Assembly: GCA_014058105.1 (NCBI GenBank) | Contig: JACGCM010002112.1 | Location: 1,054,001 to 1,118,000 of the forward strand | Direction: 5' to 3' | Length of the DNA: 64,000 bases | From: Kingdonia uniflora | Lineage: Eukaryota > Streptophyta > Magnoliopsida > Ranunculales > Circaeasteraceae | Shown here: one piece after another, positions 24,647-38,400 of the stretch | Position numbering within the stretch: position 1 is the stretch's first letter | Layout: each line of letters starts with the position of its first letter | Made by a program: the position numbers and the translations under genes | Notes under the pieces: model-generated | What the model was told of the DNA's origin: nothing | Databases searched by the model: none | What the model saw: the letters and a program-made list of their open reading frames with translations, nothing else

Positions 24647-27600
24647 ACTCGAAACACTGTTTTAATTTTAGACCAGTAAGGATTATGCACCATCCCGATG
24701 TAAAATCACAGTTCAAAGAAACTTTGCTACCGGCAACTTGTTTAAGTTTTTTTCGACCTCATGCTAGGATACTTACCAAATGATATGCAACACTTCGGGT
24801 TTGACTTTTAGACCGGTATGAATTTTGCACCTCCCTGATGCTTTAGATCACAATTCTAAAAAGCTTGGTACTGCTAACTCGTTTGAGAGGTTGAATAGTG
24901 GTTAAGAGTTTCTTTTTAACTGAGAAAAGGCTAGAATAGTTACCAAATGACTCGAAACACTCCCAATTTTAAATTTAGACAAGTAAGGATTTCGCACCTC
25001 CCCGATGTAAAGATCGCAATTTCGAGAAGCTTGGCTACCTGCATCTTTGTTTAGAGGTTCGCTCTTGGTTAAGAGTTTGTTTTCGACCTCCCATACGGTA
25101 GGATACTTACCAGATGACTTGCAGCATTCCCGATTTGAATTTTAGACCGGTACGGATTTCTCACTTCTTCGATGGTTTACTTCTTCGATGCTTTAGATCG
25201 CAATTCTGGGAAGTTTGATAGGCAAGTCATTTGAGAGGTTAAATTGTAGGTAATAGTTTCTTTTTGACCGACAAAAAACTAGGATAGTTACCAAATGACT
25301 CGAAACACTCCCGGTCTTAATTTTAGACTGGTACTAAGTACGGAACTCTTCGATATTTTAGATCCCCATTCATATAAGCTTGGCTACTACCAACTCGTTT
25401 AAGAGGTTGGATCACGGTTAAGAGTTACTTTTTGACTGACAATAAGCTAGGATAGTTACAGAATTACTCAAAACATTCCCGGTTTGATTTTTAGATCGGT
25501 ACTGAATTTGCAACTCTACAATGCTTTAAATCCCAATTTTAAGAAGCTTGGCTACCGACAACTCGTTTAAGTGATTGGATCGTGGCTATGATTTTCCGTT
25601 CGACCGACAACACGCTAGGATAGTTACCAAATGACTCGCAACACTTCCGGTTTTAATTTTAGATCAGTACGGATTTCAAACCTCTCCAATGCTTTAGATT
25701 ACAATTCTGAGAAGTTTGGCTACCGCCAACTCGTTTGAGAGTTTAGATCATGATTAATAGTTTTTTTTACCGACAAGATGCTAGATAAGTTACTAAATGA
25801 ATTGCAACAGTCCCGGCTATATTTTAAGGCCGGTACGGATTTCTCCAAACTCTGATATTTTAGATCGCAATTCTGAAAAGCTAGGCCACCGACAACTTGT
25901 TTGAGAGGTTTGATCGTAGTTAAGAGTTTATTTTCGATCTACCACACGGTAGGATCCTTACCGAATGACTTGCATCATTCCCAATTTGAATTTTAGATTG
26001 GCACGAATTTCTCGCCTCTTCGATGCTTTATCTCGCAATTAAGAAAAGATTGGCTAGTAGGAACTCATTTGAGAGGATGGATTATGGGTAAGAGTGCATT
26101 TTTGACCGAAAACAAGTTAGGATAGTTACCAAATGACTCGCAACACTCCCGATTTTAATTTCAGAACAATATGAAATCGCCCCACTCTGATTCTTTAGAT
26201 TGAAATTTTAAGAAGTTTGGCGCTACCGACAACTCGTTTGAGAGGTTGGATCGTGGTTAAGAATTACTTTTTGATCGATAACAGGCCAGGTTATCAAATG
26301 AATCACAACACTCCTAGTTTTAATTTTAGACCGATACGGATTTCGTACCTTTCCGATGGATTAGATCACAATTCTAAGAAGCTTGACTGCCGACAACTCA
26401 TTTGAGAGGTTGGATCGTGGCTAAGACTTTCTTTTTGACCTACAAAAAGCTGGGATAATTACTAAAATGACTCCCAATACTCCCGGTTTAAATTTTAGAC
26501 CGGTACGGATATCGCACCCCTCCTATGCTTTTAGATCGCAATTCTCCAACTTTTGGCCACTGGCAACTTGTTTTAGAGATTGGATCGTGGTTAAGAGTTT
26601 CTTTTTGACCGACAATAAGTTAGAAAGGTTACAAAATGATTAAAATACTTCCGATTGTAATTTTAGACCGGTACCGATTTCACACCTCCCCGATGCTTTA
26701 TAAAGAATTTATGAGAATTATGAGAAGTTTGGCTACCGGCAACTCGTTCCAGAGGTTGGATCGTGGTTAAGAGTTTCTTTCCGACTGACAAAACGCTAAG
26801 ATAGTTACCAAATGGTTAAAATAGTCCCGGTTTAAATTTTAGAACGGTACTTATTTTATATCTTTCTGATACTTTAGATCGCAATTATGAGAAGCTTGGC
26901 TACCGATAATTTGTTTGAGAGGTTGGATCGTGGTTAGGAGTTACTTTTTGACTGATAACAAACTAGGATAGTTACCAAATGACTCGCAATATTTTTGAGG
27001 TTAATTTTAAACCGGTACGTATTTCGCACTTCTTCGATGCTTTAGATCGCAATTCTGAGAAGCTTGACTACCGACTACTCGTTTGAATGCTTGGATCGTT
27101 GTTAAGAGTTTATTTTCGAAGTCCCACACTCTAGGATACTTACAAAATGACTTGCAACACTCTCGGCTTAAATTTTTGACCAGTACAGATTTCGCAACTC
27201 TCTGATGCTTTAGATCGCAATTCGGGGAAGCTTGGCTACCGACAACTCGATCAAGAGGTTGGATCGTGGTTAAGAGTTTATTTTTGACGGATAATAAGCT
27301 ATGACTGTTACAAAATAACTAGAAACCCTCCCGGATTTAGTTTTAGACCAATACGGATATCACAACTCTCCGATGCTTTAGATCATAATTCAAAGAAACT
27401 TGGCTATCGACAACTCGTTTGAGTGGTTGGATCGTGGGTATGAGTTTGTTTTAGACCGACAACATGGTAGGATAGTTGGCAAATGACTTGCAACATTCCT
27501 GGTTTAAATTTTTGAAAGGTATGGATTTCAGGCTACTACAATTTTTTAGATAGCAATTATGAGAAGCATGGCTATCGGCAACTCGTTTTAGAGGTTTGAT

Positions 27601-28293
27601 TTGTACAGATTTCTCTCCTCTCCGACGCCTTAGATCGCTATTTTGAGAAGCTTGGCTACAAGCAACTCGTTTGAAAGGTTGGATCATGGTTTAGAAGCTC
27701 TTTTTGACTGACAACATGCTAGGCTAGTTACCAAATGACTCGCAATAGTCCCGGCTTTAATTTTAGACCGGTATGGATTTCGTACTTTTCTGATGCTTTA
27801 AATCACAATTTGTAGAAGCTTGGCAACTGGTAACTCGTTTGAGTGGTTGGATTGCTGCTAAGAGTTTCTTTTTGACTGACAACAAGCTAGGATAGTTGCC
27901 AAATGATTTTCAATACTCTCGGTTTTAATTTACGACCGGTACGGGTATCGCCCCACCCCGATGCTTTAGATCGTAATTTCGAGAAACTTGGCTATCGGTA
28001 ACTCGTTTGAGAGGTTGGATCGTGGTTAAGAGTTTCTTTTTGACCGACAACAAGCTAAAATAAAATAGTTACCAAATGACTCGCATCACTCATGGTTTTA
28101 AATTTAGACCGGTACGAATTTCTCACCTCTCTGATGCTTTAGATCCAATTCTGAGAAGCTTGGCTACCAACAACTCGATTGAGAGGTTGGATCGTGGTTA
28201 AGAGTTTCGTTTTTACTGACAACAAGCTAAGATAGTAACCAAATGACTTGCAACAGTCCTGACTTTCATTTTAGACTGGTGCAGATTTTGTAC

Positions 28294-29900
28294 TTTTTTT
28301 TTTTTTTTAAAGTTAAGCTGGGGTTGGAAGGTAGACCCCCTGCTCAATAAAAGACTAAAATAATTTACATAAAGAGGAGCCCACAAAAAGCACCCCCAAA
28401 CAAGGATAACAAACACAAAAAATAACCATCTACAACAGCACCACTCATACAATAGTAGGCCACCTTACAACCTGTGGCCCCTACAATCCTCATCCATGAT
28501 CACAATTATTTTAGTTGGTTCAGGAGTTAGTACCAGTTCTCCCCTATCAGGTGAATTGGAGGCCATATAGAATGCCCCTTTGTTAGCCTTTTTAGTAACA
28601 TCATAAATAATGAAGTAGCTCAATCTAGTTACAGCAAGAGAGATGCTTTGCACCAAATGTTTACAACTCCAATGGGGTTTCTTCTTCTGTTTAACATAGG
28701 CAGCACAGGCAGCACATGCATCAGACATAGTTGTTATTTCAATACTCCCCTAGTTCCTCTCGATACACAACTCGAGACCTCGCAAAATACTCTTCCACTC
28801 ATGAAAACTTGTAGACGTTCTAGGTTCAGTACAACTGTATACAAATTGGCCAGCTCTAGATTCGTTACGAATAAAGTCCCCATAGCTCCCAACCTGATTG
28901 AAACAACTGTATACAAACAGGTGACCTCTAGAAGGGGGTATCCATTTATGAGCAATATTGACTTTAAGTGTAAATTGAGGACTCAAGCCCCAATGAAAGC
29001 AAATAGTTTTAGCATTATGACTATCTTTAGTAGTTATGATCTTAGTATTGAAAAGAAATTTCAGTTCATAAATAATACCATTATACAAGGTCATAGCAAG
29101 TTTCTTGGTTCCCTAAAGATTCTGTTATTTCTTTCAAGCCAAAGGTGATACACAAGAGTAGCATAACCAGAATAAAGAACTTTAGTTAAAATTTCACCTT
29201 TGTTTAGACTTTTAAGCCACAACATTTCAGTATTATAATCACCTGGTTGTTTCTTAATATTTCATTGTAAAAGCACTCTAGACCAAAGGTTCTTAGTTAA
29301 CACACAGTCATACATAAAATGCTTTAAGCTTTCTTCAAATAATCTACAGCAAGTACACATAGAAGAACTTAAAACTCTTCTCTGAGCACGCTTATTCTAG
29401 GTCATAAGAGCTCCACTGAACGATTTCCAAACAATGAATTTGTTTCTAGGGGTAGCATAATTCATCCAGCATAAGTCATACCAGTCAACAACAGATCTTC
29501 TTGGTCTAAATGCCTCGTAGGCAGATGACATAGAGTACTTACCATCAAAAGAAGAGCTCCAAATGACCTCATCAGTGGAGTTAGGGCAAATAGGGACTTT
29601 AAGAAGTTCAGACATAATATCAATCCCAAGGGAGCAGCTACATTAGAAACATGAGATCTGAGATTGAGTGTAGAGCCATACCTTAGTTCTTGCTTAAAAG
29701 AAGCAAAACGGATATCTGAAGGTAGCCAAGGGTCTTTCCAGAAGAGAGTTTTGCCTCCATCTCCAATTTTGTGGTGTATGATTTTCTGAGCATGCTCTCT
29801 AGTCTTCAGAATACTCCTCTACACTCAAGAACAGTCCTGAGGGATACTCATCTCCCAAAAATGTTTGTTCCTGATCAGAATAGATTTGATTGAAAATGTC
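28294..29900 (-). mobile_element. L1-type LINE fragment, 5'-truncated
   Basis: On the minus strand a zf-RVT-like segment (29397-29615, with GKYSMSSAYEAF and PRNKFIVWKSF) precedes an RNase H-like segment (28734-29094). The poly-A tail is the T-run at 28294-28308. The reverse transcriptase and everything upstream are missing. It lies against, and probably within, the tail of the SINE at 29901-30038. Confidence 0.8.
28734..29615 (-). pseudogene. LINE zf-RVT and RNase H-like remains
   Basis: Non-LTR retrotransposon ORF2 3' part. The tryptophan/cysteine-containing zf-RVT module comes first, then an RVT_3-like RNase H segment (GDFIRNESRAGQF, EWKSILRGLELCI). Several frames are needed to read it, so it is not functional. 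In active LINEs these domains follow reverse transcriptase in the same protein. Confidence 0.7.
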
Positions 29901-30038
29901 ATTTTTTCTTTTCTTTTTAAGGCAAGCCAGTTTAATTTAGAGATCCGTAACCCTGAGTTTCCAACCCCACGGGGTTTCGAACCCACAACTTCTCTGTAGG
30001 AGGAGGTACAACCACCACTGGGCCAAAATACCAATGGT
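29901..30038 (-). mobile_element. tRNA-derived SINE, family 2, copy c
   Basis: Same body, A-box and B-box (GGTTTCGAACCC on the + strand near 29974) as the other family 2 copies. The satellite duplication gagatttcgtac (30039-30050) has its partner cagattttgtac (28282-28293) on the far side of the LINE, matching 10 of 12. The LINE therefore probably inserted later, into this SINE's A-tail. Confidence 0.8.
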
Positions 30039-31015
30039 GAGATTTCGTACCTTTCTGATGCTTTAAATCGCAATTTTGTGAAGCTTGGCAACCGGGAACT
30101 CGTTTGAGTGGTTGAATCATGGTTAAGAGTTTCTTTATGACTGACAAATAGCTAGGATAGTTGCCATATGATTTTCAATACTCTCAGTTTTAATTTAGGA
30201 CCGGTAAAGGTTTAGTCCCAATCCGATGCTTAAGATTGCAATTCTGTGAAACTTGGCTACCAACAACTTGTTTGAGAGTTTGGATCGTGGTTAAGAGTTT
30301 CTTTTTGATCGACAACAAGCTAAGATAGTTACCAAATGACTCGCAATACTCATGATTTTAAGTTTAGACCGGTACGAATTTCGTACCTTTCCGATGCTAT
30401 AAATTGCAATTCTGAGAAGTTTGGCTACCGACAACTCGTTTGAGAGGTTGGATTATGGTTAAAAGTTTCTTTTTGACCAACAACAAGCTATGATAGTTGC
30501 CAAATGAATCACAATACTCTCACTTTTAATTTAGGATCGATACGGGTTTCGTCCTACTCCGATGCTTTAGATCACAATTCTGAGAAACTTGGCTACCGAC
30601 AACTCGTTTGAGAGGTTGGCTCATGGTTAAGATTTTCTTTTTGACTGACAATAAGCTAAGATATTTACCAAATGACTCGCAACACTCCCAGTTTTAAGTT
30701 TAGACTGGTACGGATTTCGCACTCTCCGATGCTTTAAATAATAATTGAAATTAGCTTGGCTACCAACAACTTGTTAAAGTGGTTGGAACGTGAGATGAGT
30801 TTTTTTAGACCGACAACACGGTAAGTATGTTACCAAATAACTTGCAACACTCCCGGTTTAAATTTCAGAAAGGCACGAATTTTTCCCCACTCCGATGTTT
30901 TAGATCACAATTCTGTGAAGCTTGGCTATCAACAAATTGTCCGAGAGGTTAGATCGTGGTTAAGAGTTTAATTTTGATTGATAATAGGCTAGGATAGTTA
31001 CCAAATGAATCGCAA
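30039..31015 (+). repeat. ~168-bp satellite array, segment 2
   Basis: About six more units of the same satellite family as segment 1, between the SINE/LINE pair and the LTR insertion at 31016. Confidence 0.9.
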
Positions 31016-34000
31016 TGTCATGCCCTAAAATTCAGTAATCGGTAGCTTGACCAATTACTTGATCCGAAGCTGTGCAGGTCGGGGAATCCATAGATTTGCC
31101 CCACGAACAACCGAGCCGTAGAAAAATATTGGCCCAGTCATTCACAATAGCATTACAACAGAGTAATAAGGAAAGCAGAAACAGCGGAAGACAAAGATGG
31201 CAGAATCTAAACGTAAGATTCTACAAACCTCTACGCAGCAAGCCCAACTGCAATAACTGGAGATTGAGCCTCCAGCTCAGCTCCCCAAAGATTACCATAG
31301 CAGCAACTAAAACCTGAAACAACCTGCCACTGAAAGGGGGATGCGAGAGTGAGCTAACAATGAGCTCACTAACTCCCAAGAATAGCTAAACGATTATACT
31401 AACCAATGAGATGGTTATAATAATAATAATAGGATATAATAATATCTAACGATAAACAATATATGTATATAAATATATACAGGATGCCTAATAGGTATCT
31501 AATAGGCACATAACTAGCCTAATGATTATATGTAACTATACAATAATTATGCATACACACTCGAGCAAAGGAGTGCTAAGACTATAACTACACTCCAGTC
31601 CCAAAGGCTACTAACTACACTCTAATCACTACCGTGACCCTCAGCGCCACAAGCGACTAACATACCTCAGAAATACAATCACACACGAGGGTAAACAACC
31701 CTCGCCCAACTGCAATCCAACCGGGTTACCCAAACCCTAACCAGGCACAACCCCGAAGCTATCACAAGCTAAGCGAGATCGCCCACAACCAAATACCAGC
31801 CTAAAGCTCACAGCAACCAACCAGACTAATTAACCTAATAAATTAACCAGATACAGAAGATGGAGGAATAGATGTAGAGAGGAGAGGAGTATGCAGAAGG
31901 AAGATGAATTTAATTACACCGCAAATCAATTAGGAGAAGAGGAATTCAAATAAGAGGAGAAGAATATGATAAACTAGGATAATCCCATAATTATCCCAAT
32001 GCAATGATATGTTATGAAGATGATATGATGGAATGAGATAATCTTATGATTATCCCAAGTGTAGAAGATTCTATATTAAACATAATGCAGAAAGGGTTAA
32101 TGATTTCTATAAGAAGAACCTACGAATTGGAAGTATGTAGAGATGCAATGATATGCTTGATGATGATGATGATGTGCCATGATGCAGATTGCTTTAGAGA
32201 TGTTAACCCAAAGGGCTAGCCCCCATGACTAAAGTGGGCTGACAACTGCTAAAAAATGATTTACCTTACCAGATATTGTTGGATACAAGGGTACGATGTA
32301 CTGCACTAGCTCGACCAGACTATGAGGATATTACATCAATTTATCAAATCCCACGGAGTCAACGTCCGAACCATATTCATATTCCGAGGTATTTCAACCA
32401 CCAGGATAAGCCCTGTACTGGATTGTAAATACTGTCTCATACCATCCCACACTCCCGAATGGGTGACTAGGTATAATAGTATCCATCCTGGACCCACCTT
32501 CTATTTTAACCCGATTAAGGAATCCTTGAACCTCTCGAGGGTCAGCCGATGCGGAGTTATGTATGTATCAATCGCAGTAAGATAAGGAGAGAATATATTA
32601 TCTATGGATGTGATCAGGATCCTAAAGACTGAAACACAACTACCGTCAACCCGGCAGTACACACAGGATAACCACCTGCCTCAGAGCATGGTAAACAATC
32701 CTAAACACAGGTGCAAACCGTGACTCAGTTACACCATCTACAGAAAGATGAAACAGTAACTTAACCGTCACTACATCAAACAGCATCAGTCTCTAAGATT
32801 CCTCAAAGCAATATGATTACCATCAAGTACTACAGTACTCTAGCTGTCAATATAGACTAGTACTCATGGGATGACTTACAAGTGTCTAATAGGTAGTCAA
32901 CAATCCCCAATAACAGAACTGCCTCACAATCCTCCTAATCATGTACATAAGTCTCCAATACGGATGTACAGGAACTAGATTCAATAGGAGGTTTCAGCCG
33001 CATTCCAACATCTCGGGTGACGTACAACTTCATAAACCACCGGCTCAGCCGCGGACCTCACTGAGACATGCTGTCTCGCTACTTCCTAGATGATGGAAGG
33101 GAACACAGCCCTAACAGCCTCATCCCAGGGAAGGAAGGCTTACGAGTAAGCTCTATTAGCTCTAAGAATCATGAGGACAATAAGTGTCACAACACGATAA
33201 GCAAACAATCCTAAGGCAAACTATCAGAAGTTCAACATCTACAACCAACCACCACGGACAAGCCGTCTGCTCACCATCAATAATCAACAGTCCAGGAGAT
33301 ACCACACTCCCACATGGAATCCAACATTCCAAACAACCACCAACCACCAACCACAATGACAGATCTCGAGGACCAGGCCTCGAGAACACAGAGTACACCT
33401 AAACTAGTCCTAAGACTAATTAAAACAATAGCAGGCAAGATGACGAGCTCCAAATTGAAGACCATGTCTTACTGAAGCTATGTCGCCCCAAGACTACTCT
33501 GAAACCAAGTCCAGCAACTAAACTAACCAAGGTGCTATAACTATGAGGTGAGAACTATAGTCTCTGAACTACACTATCTCAGAGAAATGGTGGCTAAACC
33601 ACAGCCGTCCATACGTCTCTACTAATCGTCAAACTGAGTTACTAGTGCTCTGAAACAAGCTGGGTACCCTAATAACTAACCAACAATACCATACTCAATA
33701 TATTTTTTATATATATATAAACATATAGCGACGCTGAAGCGTCGCAACATACTGAGAAATGCCTTTGTTTTCAACCTCAACGAAGAAAAGATCCGTGAGA
33801 ACCACCCTCAGTGAAATCGGTCTAAGAGGAATCTCAGGAGTCATCGTCACATTGACGACAACAGAGAATAACCTCCTCTGGCTAATCAAAACCTACAGGT
33901 TCTATCTAGTAACTAAACTCACATTGTTGCGGGTTTTACTAACATGTCAAGCCCTTAAATACTCTGGTCTAAGGTATGCTAAACGGATAACCAGTAAGGT

Positions 34001-34640
34001 GACATAAGCAATTAACCCGCTTACTAACCTAGTCACAGTTATAATATGTTATACTAGGCATGCATTCCTATAACTCACAAATTAGGATAATAATCTAGCT
34101 ATTCAGGAAGATAAAACTCGCCTGTAGTCCAATGCAATGCTCCAGAGGAATATTTATTCCAAGCACTGCAACCCAAAGCTCCGACGACAACATTTCGCGA
34201 ACAAATCACCCGAATCACAGAACAACCCAACAATCACCAACAGTCCGACCCAAGCAATCACCATCACCGGCCAACGTTCGATCACGCATCACCGCCCAAC
34301 ACCGGCGATAAACCCATTCGAACACCACCACCACTGAAACCCAATCTTCCAAAAATCAATCACAACTGCAAACCCACACCTACAATAAATTACACACTTC
34401 TATAAACCCCAATACTCCACAATCAAACCCAATCCACCAATATTCACAAACCCTAAAATCAGCCCAACAAGGGTTCCACCAAAACCGAAATCAACCCAAA
34501 GATTCAAGAGAGAGAGAAAGAGAGAGGAATTACTCACCGAGAGAAACGGCGAAGATCACGGCGAGGAATCCGCGAAGAAATCGGCAAGCGAAGGAGGAGA
34601 GGATTGGAGAGAGAAAGAAATGAAATTTGAGGTGAATGGG

Positions 34641-34650
34641 TTATATAAAC
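34641..34650 (-). promoter_or_regulatory. Putative TATA box of the long LTR
   Basis: GTTTATATAA on the minus strand, followed by a CT-rich leader (34540-34635) typical of a plant transcription start. It lies about 850 bp inside the LTR start, which puts the palindrome array in U3. Confidence 0.6.
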
Positions 34651-34732
34651 CCTAAAAGCCTATACGCACCTCGAGGCAAACTAACGGCAGAGATCGCGAA
34701 GAAAAACCCAACTCGGTCGCCGAAACGCGCCT

Positions 34733-34967
34733 CTGTTCGAATAGAAAATAAGTTGTTCGAGCAGAAAACAAAAGCTATTAGAACAGGAACTATCTTGTTC
34801 GAATAAAATGGTTCAGCGCAGAAAACACTATTCACAGAAGAATCCTATTCGAACAGATAAGGTCCTGTTCGAACAGTGAAGGCCCTGTTCGAACAGAGCA
34901 ACTCAGGGACAAATCTAACTATTCCAGGATGGATCCTGTTTAAACAGACAAAGTCTTGTTCGAACAG
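34733..34967 (-). promoter_or_regulatory. Phased array of CTGTTCGAACAG palindromes
   Basis: The exact 12-bp palindrome CTGTTCGAACAG lies at 34865-34876 and 34885-34896. Variants start at 34733, 34753, 34775, 34795, 34845, 34936 and 34956. Most neighbours are exactly 20 bp apart, close to two DNA turns. The array sits about 85-320 bp upstream of the TATA box. I infer a binding-site cluster for a dimeric factor, but no factor is known to me. Confidence 0.65.
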
Positions 34968-35496
34968 AACTGGTCTGATCAAAAAAGGAAGATTCCAGAA
35001 AACCCAACGGCCAACCCTGGACACCCCGGAATTACACCAAACCACCAACACCACCACATGAACACTACTACAAACCCAACAAAAGTTTCCCGAGGTATAA
35101 ACACCACCTCCACCACCTCACGGCCACCAAAATGCCTAAACCCCCGAAAATGAATCTTTGCCCGGAAAAACTCCGAAAACCTATCGGCAATTCCAACGGC
35201 TCACCGAAACCACACCAAACCACAAACACAACAATTAAACATCATCACCAACCCATCTAGGGATTCCCAAGGCCACAACGCCACCTCCTCCAAAAAACCA
35301 CCGAACCACCAAAACTGCATAAAATGAATCTAATGGACAAAACCTGCCAAAAGGAATAAATAGATGCATAATGGATGAAAAGTGCATGTGGAATATATAT
35401 GAAATATATGTGCAGAACTTAACGTGGAGGAATAATAATAATAATACTTAATAATAAATAAATAAATAAAATAACCCGAAAATCGGGGACATTACA

Positions 35497-38400
35497 CGCA
35501 ATACTCTCGGTTTTAATTTAAGATCGGTACGGGTTTCGCACCACTCCGAAGCTTTATATCGCAATTCTGAGATGCTAGGCTACAAACAATTCATTTGAGA
35601 GGGTGGATCATCCTTAAGTGTTTCTTTTTGACCAAAAACAAGCTAGGATAGTTACCAAATGAATCGCAACATTCTCGGTATTAATTTAATACCGGTGCAG
35701 ATTTCGCCCCACTCCGATGCTTTATATCACAATTATGAGAAACTTGGCTACCGACAACTTGTTTGAGAGATTTGATCATGGTTATAAGATTATTTTTGAC
35801 TTACAAGAGGCTAGGATAGTTAACAAATGAATCGCAATACTTCCGGCTTTAATTTAGCACCATTATAGATTTCGCACATCTCTAATGCTTTATATCACAA
35901 TTATGAGAAGCTTGGCTTTCAACAACTCTTTGGAGAGTTTGGATCATGGTTAAGAGTTTCTTTTTGACAGACAAAAAGCTAAGGTAGTTACCAAATGAAT
36001 CGTAACAATCTCGGCTTTAATTTAAGACCGGTACGGATTTTGCCCCACTCCGATGCTTTAGATCGCAATTCTGAGAAGCTTGGCTATCGGCAACTCGTTT
36101 GGGAGGTTGGATTGTACTTCAGAGTTTCTTTTGGACCGACAACAAGCTAAGATAGTTACCAAATGACTCACAACATTCTCGGTTATAATGTTAGGCCGGT
36201 ACGAATTTTGCACCTTTCCGATGCTTTAGATTACAATTCTGAGAAACTTGGCTACTGACAACTAGTTTGAGATGTTGGATCGTGGTTAAAAGTTTCTTTT
36301 TGACCAACAACAAGCTAAGATAGTTTCCAAATGACTTTCAATATTCTCGGTTTTACTTTGATACTGGTACGGATTTCGCCCTACTCCGATGCTTTATATT
36401 ATAATTTTGTAAAACTATACTATCGGCAACTCATTTGAGAGGTTGGCTCATGGATAAGAGTTTCTTTTTGACCGACAATTAGCTAAGATAGTTACAAAAT
36501 GACTCATAGTACTTTCGATTTTAACTTTTGACATGTAAAGATTTTGTACCTCTCCGATGCTTTAAATCCAAATTTTGAGAAGCTTTGCTACGGGCAACTC
36601 GTTGGAGAGGTTGGATCGTGGTTAAGAGTTTCTTTTTGACCGACAATAAGCTAGGATTGTAACCAAATTACTCGCAACATTGTCAACTTTAATTTCAGAC
36701 CGGTATGGATTTTGCACCACTTCGATGCTTTAGATCGCAATTCTGGGAAGCTTGGCTACCGGCAACACGATCGAGAGGTTGGATCGTGGTTAATAGTTTA
36801 TTTTTTACCGAGAACAAGCTAGGATAGTTACAAATTGACTAGAAACTCTCCCGAATTTAATTTTAGGCCGGTATGGATTTGAAAACTCTCCGATGCTTTA
36901 GATCATAATTCAAAGAAGCTTGGCTACCGGCAACTCGTTTGAGTGGTCGGATCGTGTGTAAGTTTTTTTAAGCCGACAACGCAGTAGGATAGTTACCAAA
37001 TAACTCGCAATACTCCTGGTTTTAATTTCATAATAACACGGATTTTGCCCCACTTTGATTTTTTAGATCGCAATTCTGAGAAGCTTGGCTTCCGGCAACT
37101 CGTTTAAGAGGTTAGATCATGATTAAGAATTTCATTTTGACCGAGAGAAACTAGGATAGTTACCAAATGACTCACAATACTTTCAGTTTTAATTAAAGAT
37201 CGGTACGGGTTTTGCACATCTCTAATGCTTAAACTCGCAATTATGAGAAACTTAGCTACCGACAACGCTTTTGAGAGGTTGGATCATCGTTAAGAGTTTC
37301 TTTTTGGCCGACAACAAGCTATGATAATTACCAAATGAATCGCAAAACAGTCCCAACTTAAATTTAAGAATAGTACAGAATTCGCACCTCTTTGATGCTT
37401 TAGATGGCAATTTTGAGAAGCTTGGCTATCGGCAACTCATTTATGAGGTTGGATCGTGGCTAAGAGTTACTTTTTGACTGACAACAAGCTAGGATAATTA
37501 CATAATGAATCCCAATACTCTTGGTTTTAATTTAAGACCGGTACGGATTTTGCCCTACTCGGATGCTTTGAATTGCAATTCTTTTTAACCGACAACAAGT
37601 TAGGATAATTTTGAAATGAATCGCAAAACTCTCGATGTTAATTTAGGATTGGTACGAGTTTTGCCCTAGTCTGATGCTTAGGATCCCAATATTGAGAAGT
37701 TTGGCAACTGAAAACTCGTTTAAGTGGTTTTATGATGGTTAAGAGTTTTTTTTTTTACCGACAATAAGCTAGGATAGTAATCAAATAACTCGTAACATAT
37801 CCCCGACTTTAATTTTAAGCCGGTATGGATTTCGTACATTTCTGATGCTTTAGATCACAATTATAAAAACTTGGCTATTGGCAACTAGTTTGAGAGCTTG
37901 GCTCATTGTTAAAAGTTTCTTATTGATCGACAACAAGCTAGGATAGTTGCTAAATGACTTTCAAGACTCTCAGTTTTAATTTGAAACTGGTACAGATTTT
38001 TCCCCATTCCGATGCTTTGGATTGCAATTATGAGATGCTTGGCTACCAACAACTCATTTGAGAGGTTGGATCATGGTGAAGAGTTTTTTTTTTACCGACA
38101 AGAAGCTATGATAGTTACGAAATGAATCACAAAACTTTCGGTCTTAATTTAGGACCGGTACTAGTTTTTGCCCCACTCCGATGCTTTAGATTGTAATTTT
38201 GTAAAACTATGCTATCGGCAACTCGTTTGAGAGGTTGACTCATGGTTAAAAGTTTCTTTTTGACCGACAATAAGCTAAGATAGTTACAAAATGACTCGTA
38301 ATAATTCCAGTTTTAACTTAAGACTACTACAAATTTCGTACCTCTCCGATGCTTTAAATCCCAATTCTGAGAAACTTGACTACCGGCAACTCGTTTGAGT

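Larger units (their letters stand above)
22884..28293 (+). repeat. ~168-bp satellite array, segment 1
   Basis: Head-to-tail copies of a unit of about 168 bp. It contains the conserved stretch gaagcttggctaccg, then caactcgtttgagagg, gatcgtggttaagagtttc, gaccgacaacaagctagg, atagttaccaaatgac and gaccggtacggattt. Successive 'ggttggatcgtgg' sites fall about 168 bp apart (for example near 22935, 23103 and 23272). Most units carry one AAGCTT site. Copies differ from each other by many substitutions and small indels. Two SINEs interrupt this segment. Confidence 0.95.
31016..35496 (-). mobile_element. 4.5-kb solo-LTR-like insertion (Gypsy-type termini)
   Basis: On the minus strand it begins TGTAATGTCCCCG and ends GGGCATGACA. 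It is flanked by an exact 5-bp duplication cgcaa (31011-31015 and 35497-35501). The TG...CA ends and 5-bp duplication mark an LTR. I find no internal copy of either end and no gag-pol coding sequence, so a single very long LTR is likeliest. Long LTRs with TGTAATGTCCCC-like starts occur in some Ty3/Gypsy chromoviruses. A TATA box at 34641-34650 and phased palindromes upstream (34733-34967) mark its promoter. A nonautonomous element without coding sequence is the alternative. Confidence 0.75.

Noticed and set aside
28648..29148. 166-codon + strand ORF
   Set aside because: Antisense shadow of LINE zf-RVT/RNase H remains on the minus strand.
33162..33465. Overlapping ORFs on both strands in the 4.5-kb LTR
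   Set aside because: Mutually overlapping, no domain resemblance, and inside a sequence with LTR ends and promoter. Chance frames.
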